The notes under the pieces: generated by a model
Seen by the model: the letters and a program-made list of their open reading frames with translations, nothing else
Told to the model about the DNA's origin: nothing
Databases searched by the model: none
Shown: positions 6,311 through 10,449 of the stretch, in pieces
How the letters are laid out: each line of letters opens with the position of its first letter
Numbering within the stretch: position 1 is the first letter of the stretch
Source of the DNA: Chitinivibrionia bacterium
GTDB taxonomy: Bacteria > Krumholzibacteriota > Krumholzibacteriia > WVZY01
Length of the DNA stretch: 10,449 nucleotides
Assembly: GCA_016208665.1 (NCBI GenBank)
Contig: JACQXT010000093.1
Coordinates: forward strand, 1-10,449
Direction of reading: 5' to 3'
Program-made: the position numbers and the translations under genes

Positions 6311-7867
6311 ATGAGTATATTCCGGAAGAAAGAGTATCTGCTTTTCCTGTTCGCGGTCGAGTTGGCCGTCTTCGCCCTGCTGATCGCCGCCTATTTCCCG
6401 TTTACCCCGGACGACGGCTTCATTTACCTCTACGGCGCAAGGGAACTCGCCGGGGGGCGCATCCCGAATTACACGCCCGGCGAGACGCCGACTAATGCGT
6501 TTGGAAGCCCCCTGTGGCTTCTCATGCTTGCGCCTTCGTTCGTGCTTTCCGTCCCTCCGCTCATATGGGCGAAAATCGCCGGCCTCGCCCTTCTCGTCGC
6601 AACCGCATTCATAATGGGGAAATTGCTCTTATGCATGGTGCGCGGATTGGAGAAACCCGCGGCGTTTGCGCTCTCGTTTTCCATCCTCTGCCTCCCGTTC
6701 ATGGTCGCGTGCGCCGTCAACGCGCTCGACACGCTCCTTGCCGCGTTTCTCCTCGTGCTCTCGCTCTACTTCGCCGTGCAAACCATCGATACGGGACGGG
6801 GCTGCGCGAAAACCGGCTGCGCAATCGGCCTCATGCTGGTATCCCGGCCCGACGCGTTCCTGAGCGCCGCTATTCTGCTCATCGCCGTTGCGGCGGGAGT
6901 CGCGCGCCGGAACGAGGGCCGCGGCCGATCCGCAGTTTCTCTCGCGGCCGGACTGCTGCCCGGCCTTCTCCTGCTCACAGCCGCCATGGCGGTCTTCCAT
7001 GAAGCGCTCCCCAACAGCGCGGCGGCAAAGACGCCGGGTATCGGCAAGCTGTTCTCCGTTGGATTGTATAGAGACGCCTTGTTTTCATTCGCGCGGGATT
7101 TCTCGACCGATCCCGTGCTCGCCGTCATCTACCTTGCGCTGATACCATTCTGCCTCTCGATCCGGAACGCGGCGTTCAGGGTGTTATACCCGGCCCTTGC
7201 CCTCGTGCACCTGGCGGTGTTCCTGCTGGCCCGGGATTGGATGGGCCTCCACAGGCTCTACCTGCCCTCGATCGCCGCGGCGCTGGCGGCGTTTTTCTTC
7301 GTCGTGGCTTCGGTGTTCGAGTCGAAGGAACGAATCCTCGCCGCCGCGACCCTTCTGGTCCTGATCATGCCCATGGGGCACAGCCATTGGAAAACCCACA
7401 TGGGGTACAACTACGCGCATCCCGGATCGCCCGCGGAAATGATGGGACGATTCATAGCCGCCAACAAACTGCCGGATTCCTACGTCATGACGTCCGACAT
7501 GGGAGTGGTGCCGTATTTCGCCGGCGCGCCCGCGATCGACTCCAACGACGCGCCCATTTGCAATGCCTGGAGACGAAAGCATCCGGACGATCTCGAATAC
7601 ATTTTCAAGCGCAACGTCGATTTCATCATCATGATCAACGCTCGCTCCGACGGCAAGGGGATGCCCGTGTTTTCGATCAACGAGAAGATCTATGCGAGCG
7701 GCGCTTTTCAGGACCGCTACACCAGGGTGGGCATGGCGACGTGGCGGCCGGCGATCGAGGATTACAAAGAACGGGGCCTTCCGATCGGATACGGGAGGTA
7801 TTTCCACCTGTACGTTTCGAAGAGAATCCGGGATCGGCTGAGCGACAATCAGTTTCGGGTCTTTTAA
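6311..7867 (+). CDS. Polytopic GT-C-type membrane glycosyltransferase (GT39/AftB-like)
   Basis: This 518-residue inner-membrane protein has about 9-11 hydrophobic segments between residues 8 and 355 and a soluble C-terminal part. It should transfer a sugar from a polyprenyl-phosphate donor to an envelope or protein acceptor on the outer face of the membrane; the actual sugar cannot be read. Family marks in order are D34-D35 in the first external loop (TPDDGFIYLYGARELAGG), which is the likely catalytic acid region, NAFGSPLW (62-69), SRPDA (178-182), LPNSAAAK (233-240), ARDWMGLHRLYLP (307-319), and the C-terminal SDMGVVPYFAGAPAID (395-410). These match the pattern of bacterial GT-C proteins with DDxFI, RPD, P-x-x-x-x-x-K and DWM-R-P motifs. 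The ATG at 6311 starts just before the first membrane helix, but no SD site precedes it. The frame stays open upstream, with hydrophilic, improbable protein. Its TAA overlaps the convergent stop of the next gene by four bases. Confidence 0.8.
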   Translation: MSIFRKKEYLLFLFAVELAVFALLIAAYFPFTPDDGFIYLYGARELAGGRIPNYTPGETPTNAFGSPLWLLMLAPSFVLSVPPLIWAKIAGLALLVATAFIMGKLLLCMVRGLEKPAAFALSFSILCLPFMVACAVNALDTLLAAFLLVLSLYFAVQTIDTGRGCAKTGCAIGLMLVSRPDAFLSAAILLIAVAAGVARRNEGRGRSAVSLAAGLLPGLLLLTAAMAVFHEALPNSAAAKTPGIGKLFSVGLYRDALFSFARDFSTDPVLAVIYLALIPFCLSIRNAAFRVLYPALALVHLAVFLLARDWMGLHRLYLPSIAAALAAFFFVVASVFESKERILAAATLLVLIMPMGHSHWKTHMGYNYAHPGSPAEMMGRFIAANKLPDSYVMTSDMGVVPYFAGAPAIDSNDAPICNAWRRKHPDDLEYIFKRNVDFIIMINARSDGKGMPVFSINEKIYASGAFQDRYTRVGMATWRPAIEDYKERGLPIGYGRYFHLYVSKRIRDRLSDNQFRVF

Positions 7868-8781
7868 CTTCCATCCAGCCGCAGCAGGCCGAATTCCCCA
7901 GCCATCGCCACGGCCCTCCTGAATTCTTCCGGAGTGATTCTTCTCGCCAGATCCGCGTGCTGCGCCGCATTGAACGAAGGCCGGTACTGATCCATGATGT
8001 TCACGTAGGTTTCTTTCGACACCTCTTCGGCTATAAATCTGAGCGCCTCGCGCGTGCCGGCGAGATTGTTCGGAAGCACCAGGTGCCTGACGAGCAGTCC
8101 CTTCACGGCGATGCCTCTCCCGTCGAGCACAAGGTCGCCGACCTGGCGGTGCATCTCCTTCAGGGCCGCCCGGGCCGTGCGAGGGTAGTCGTCGACGTCC
8201 GAATACCGCTTCGCGTCCGCCGCGTCGCCGTATTTGAAATCAGGCATATAGATGTCGACGACGCCGTCGAGGAGCGCGAGCGTTTCGAGCGATTCATAGC
8301 CGCCGGAATTGTATACGATGGGTATGGCGAGGCCCGTCTCGCACGCAAGCAAAAGGGCTTCCAGAATGTGCGGCACATAGTGGGTCGGCGTAACGACATT
8401 GATGTTGTGGCATCCGAACCGCTGGAGCGCCATCATCATGTCCGCCAGCTCGTCGGAGCGCACCTCGGTTCCCGCGCCGGCCTGGCTGATATCCCAGTTC
8501 TGGCAAAAGACGCAATGGAGGGGACAATGGGAGAAGAATATCGTCCCCGAACCCTTGAAGCCGACGAGCGGGCTCTCCTCCCCGAAATGCGGGGCATAGC
8601 TTGCCACTTCGGCCCAGACTCCCCCTCCGCATTCTCCCCGCTCTCCATCGAGCCGCCGGGCGCGGCAATTCCGCGGGCACAGACTGCACGAGAGGAGGAT
8701 CTTCTGCGCGCGGAACATGCGTTCGCGCAGTTCCCCGCTCTTGTAGAGCGACAGATATGCAGGAAACCCGTTCGCGTTCAT
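7864..8781 (-). CDS. Radical SAM protein, PflX/COG1313 type (pyruvate formate-lyase activase homolog)
   Basis: This is a 305-residue complete radical SAM protein. The [4Fe-4S] motif is C86-x-x-x-C90-x-x-C93 (CPLHCVFCQNW). In front of it is a four-cysteine cluster at C32, C35, C39 and C51 (CSLCPRNC and GECG), typical of the PflX-like branch and possibly holding a second metal site. NSGGYES (158-164) and YMPDFKY (178-184) are also characteristic of this group. Such proteins cleave S-adenosylmethionine to make a 5'-deoxyadenosyl radical. The target of PflX-type members is not established, and no glycyl-radical enzyme lies in this window. The ATG at 8781 follows AGAGGA with suitable spacing. It is 40 bases downstream of the repeat protein on the same strand, so they are probably co-transcribed. 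The symbol pflX is sometimes used, but equivalence is not proven. Confidence 0.88.
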   Translation of the reverse strand: MNANGFPAYLSLYKSGELRERMFRAQKILLSCSLCPRNCRARRLDGERGECGGGVWAEVASYAPHFGEESPLVGFKGSGTIFFSHCPLHCVFCQNWDISQAGAGTEVRSDELADMMMALQRFGCHNINVVTPTHYVPHILEALLLACETGLAIPIVYNSGGYESLETLALLDGVVDIYMPDFKYGDAADAKRYSDVDDYPRTARAALKEMHRQVGDLVLDGRGIAVKGLLVRHLVLPNNLAGTREALRFIAEEVSKETYVNIMDQYRPSFNAAQHADLARRITPEEFRRAVAMAGEFGLLRLDGS

Positions 8782-8821
8782 GGTTCCTCTGCAGCCCGCT
8801 ATTCGAAGATGCTCTCCGCAT

Positions 8822-10449
8822 TCAACGAGCGCACTCTTTTGCAGCCACCCTTACTCCTGCAAAGCGGTCGGCGGCGAGGATCACGTCGCCCGCCACGGCG
8901 ACATGCATGGTAAAATCGCCGGAGGGCACGTTTCCGGCCAGGCGAGGCGAAGCCGGCGCGGACACGTCCACGATCTGGATGCCGGCCGTTCCATCCGCTA
9001 CATAGAGATACCGGTCGTCCGCCGCAACATCGGCCGCATACCCGGGCGTATCGACCGAGGCCGTTTCGACGGGAAAAGCGGGCGCCGTGATATCGAAGAT
9101 ATGCACTCCGCCGCCGCGGGCGGCGGCGTACAACCACGTCCCGCTGGCCTCGAGCCCGGCAATCCCCTCCTGCACCGCCGCCGCGGCCGTCAAGCGCGGT
9201 GCGCGCGGATCCGTGATATCCACCGCTTCGATTCCGTATTGGGAATCGGCGACGTAAAGCATGTTCCCGCGGACCGCCATATCGAACGCCGCGCCCTTCG
9301 GCGCGTACGCGGCGAGAAGAAGGGGCGCCCCCGGCGATTCTATCAGATAGATCGAGATTCCTCCGATCCCTTCGGCAACGAAGAGCAGCGTGTCGGACAC
9401 CGCGACGCCGAACGCCTGGACTGCGAGGCCGGGAGATCCGGCGGGAACCGGCGCGGTCGGAATGCTGCAATCGAAGAGCGCGACGCCGTTCTCGCCGCAC
9501 GCGGCATAGAGCACGCCGCCGCTTCGTGCAATCGAATAGCACGATCCCGGCACGTCCGCGCCGCCGACGATCGACGGGGCCGCGGGATCGCTCAGATCGA
9601 GCACCCGGACGCCGTCCGTGCCGTCGGCCAGATAGACGGCGTCCTTCGAAACCAGGACTGCGGCGGCCTGTCCGGGAGTATCGAGGACGCCGATGAGTGG
9701 TGCGGAAGCACGTATGCCGCACTCTACGACATGAAGGCCGGCGTCACGATCGACAAGAAGCGCGCGGCTTCCCGCGAGCGCGGCTCCCACGGCTTCGGAT
9801 GGCAGGTCGACCGTTCCTGTGTTCCGCGGCGATTCCGGATCGCTCACATCGGCGATGAACAGGCCGTCCGTTCGATCCGCAACATACGCGTATCCGTCCG
9901 CCGCCACTACGCCCAGGGCCGCCCCGGGCGTGTCGATCGAACGGACCACCGCGGGACTCGCGGGCGTGGAGATATCGACTATGTGCAAACCGGCCGCGCC
10001 GGCCGCGACGAACACCAGGTCTCCGTCGATGCACACGCCGCTCGCGTCGCCGGGCGTATCGAGCGAGGCCAGGCGTTCCGGCAACGACGGAACGGACACA
10101 TCCAGTATTTCCAGACCGTTCCCGCCGGCCGCAACGACGGCCACCGAGCCGGAGACCGCGATGTCGCACGCGCCGGGAATGTATTCGATCCCTCCTATAA
10201 TTGCCGGATTCGCCGGATCGGCTATGGAAACGACCCTGACGCTCGCATTGCGCTCGACGACGTAGAGGCGGCCGCTGCTCGCGGCCAACGCATACATTTC
10301 CCCCGGCGTGGAGACGCCGCCTCGCAGGACGGGATTCCAGGGTGTGGCCACGTCGACGGCGTGCACGCCCCCGAAGCCGCCTGCGATGTACGCGTAGCCG
10401 CCCGAGCAGACCACGTCATACGCCGTTCCCGGCGCGGGCATCTCGGCCA
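8822..10449 (-). CDS. LVIVD-repeat (beta-propeller-like) protein, C-terminal part; 5' end beyond the window
   Basis: At least 541 residues are visible. The frame is open through the window edge: codons for Ala-Glu precede the ATG at 10441, which lies inside a repeat unit, so that ATG is not the true start. The protein is built from LVIVD repeats with the pattern DTPG-A--V---G-YAYVADG--GL-IVDVS-P--P. These are expected to form beta-propeller blades or a beta-rich surface module. Such proteins are usually exported and often occur in uncultured bacteria with large surface proteins; specific ligands are unknown. The signal peptide, if any, is outside the window. The C-terminus ends in a shortened unit and KECAR, with no membrane anchor, LPXTG or type IX sorting domain that I can see. 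It is followed after 40 bases by the radical SAM gene on the same strand; a functional link between them is not evident. Confidence 0.88.
   Translation of the reverse strand, partial: AEMPAPGTAYDVVCSGGYAYIAGGFGGVHAVDVATPWNPVLRGGVSTPGEMYALAASSGRLYVVERNASVRVVSIADPANPAIIGGIEYIPGACDIAVSGSVAVVAAGGNGLEILDVSVPSLPERLASLDTPGDASGVCIDGDLVFVAAGAAGLHIVDISTPASPAVVRSIDTPGAALGVVAADGYAYVADRTDGLFIADVSDPESPRNTGTVDLPSEAVGAALAGSRALLVDRDAGLHVVECGIRASAPLIGVLDTPGQAAAVLVSKDAVYLADGTDGVRVLDLSDPAAPSIVGGADVPGSCYSIARSGGVLYAACGENGVALFDCSIPTAPVPAGSPGLAVQAFGVAVSDTLLFVAEGIGGISIYLIESPGAPLLLAAYAPKGAAFDMAVRGNMLYVADSQYGIEAVDITDPRAPRLTAAAAVQEGIAGLEASGTWLYAAARGGGVHIFDITAPAFPVETASVDTPGYAADVAADDRYLYVADGTAGIQIVDVSAPASPRLAGNVPSGDFTMHVAVAGDVILAADRFAGVRVAAKECAR
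8825..10441 (-). repeat. Thirteen in-frame 126-base (42-residue) LVIVD units
   Basis: Starting from the Met codon at 10441, the protein divides into twelve consecutive units of exactly 42 residues (10441 down to 8930) and a last unit of 35 (8929 down to 8825). Unit 4 begins LDTPGDASG, unit 5 IDTPGAALG, unit 7 LDTPGQAAA and unit 12 VDTPGYAAD. Most units carry an ADG/AAG turn followed by GL-IVD-S-P. Units 6, 9 and 13 are the most diverged. DNA identity between units is moderate, so this is a protein-level repeat rather than a recent tandem duplication. Confidence 0.9.

Noticed and set aside
7237..8913. Long plus-strand open frame spanning the end of the glycosyltransferase and the whole radical SAM gene (558 residues)
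   Set aside because: It is out of frame with one gene and antisense to the other, both of which have strong motifs. Its translation is low-complexity and Arg-rich.
8825..10441. Regular spacing resembling a CRISPR or satellite array
   Set aside because: The 126-base period is fully explained by 42-residue protein repeats in frame, and the DNA copies are not identical.

Overview
The window reads as a piece of chromosome from an uncultured, GC-rich, Gram-negative-type bacterium. Supporting signs are Sec signal peptides, a Spy/CpxP-like periplasmic protein, envelope-anchored hydrolases, an LVIVD-repeat protein and Shine-Dalgarno (SD) sites of the AGGAGG kind. I cannot name a phylum from these genes. 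No rRNA, tRNA, CRISPR array, transposase or phage gene is visible, and no gap between genes exceeds about 210 bases.

Left part, bases 1-968 (+ strand): the possible tail of an upstream gene ends at base 66. It is followed by a secreted, cysteine-rich protein with a Spy/CpxP-like helical C-terminal half (177-968).

Middle, bases 937-6104 (- strand): one compact operon of three genes is read right to left from a good sigma-70-type promoter at 6165-6193. It encodes an isocitrate/isopropylmalate-family dehydrogenase, then two tandem, diverged, membrane-anchored alkaline-phosphatase-superfamily proteins. Spacings are 51 and 9 bases. Both phosphatase genes are damaged relative to each other. The first (2860-4856) lost the Asp-His metal-ligand block and is frameshifted at about 3513. 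The second (937-2850) lost about 32 residues carrying the catalytic serine, and its last 42 residues are unrelated to the family. The pair is either decaying in the genome or mis-assembled at its most conserved blocks.

Right part, bases 6105-10449: a divergent regulatory region of about 200 bases leads to a GT-C-type polytopic membrane glycosyltransferase (6311-7867, +). That gene converges, with a 4-base stop overlap, on a radical SAM protein of the PflX/COG1313 type (7864-8781, -). Upstream of the latter, probably in the same operon, is the C-terminal part of a long LVIVD-repeat protein (8822 to the window edge). It consists of 42-residue units with no length change over 12 consecutive repeats.

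Overall this looks like envelope and housekeeping territory rather than a defence or mobile island. I see no convincing new multi-gene system. The items most worth a second look are the complementary lesions in the tandem phosphatase paralogs, the strict 42-residue periodicity, the unusual cofactor-pocket residues of the dehydrogenase, and the Cys-rich domain joined to a Spy-like fold.
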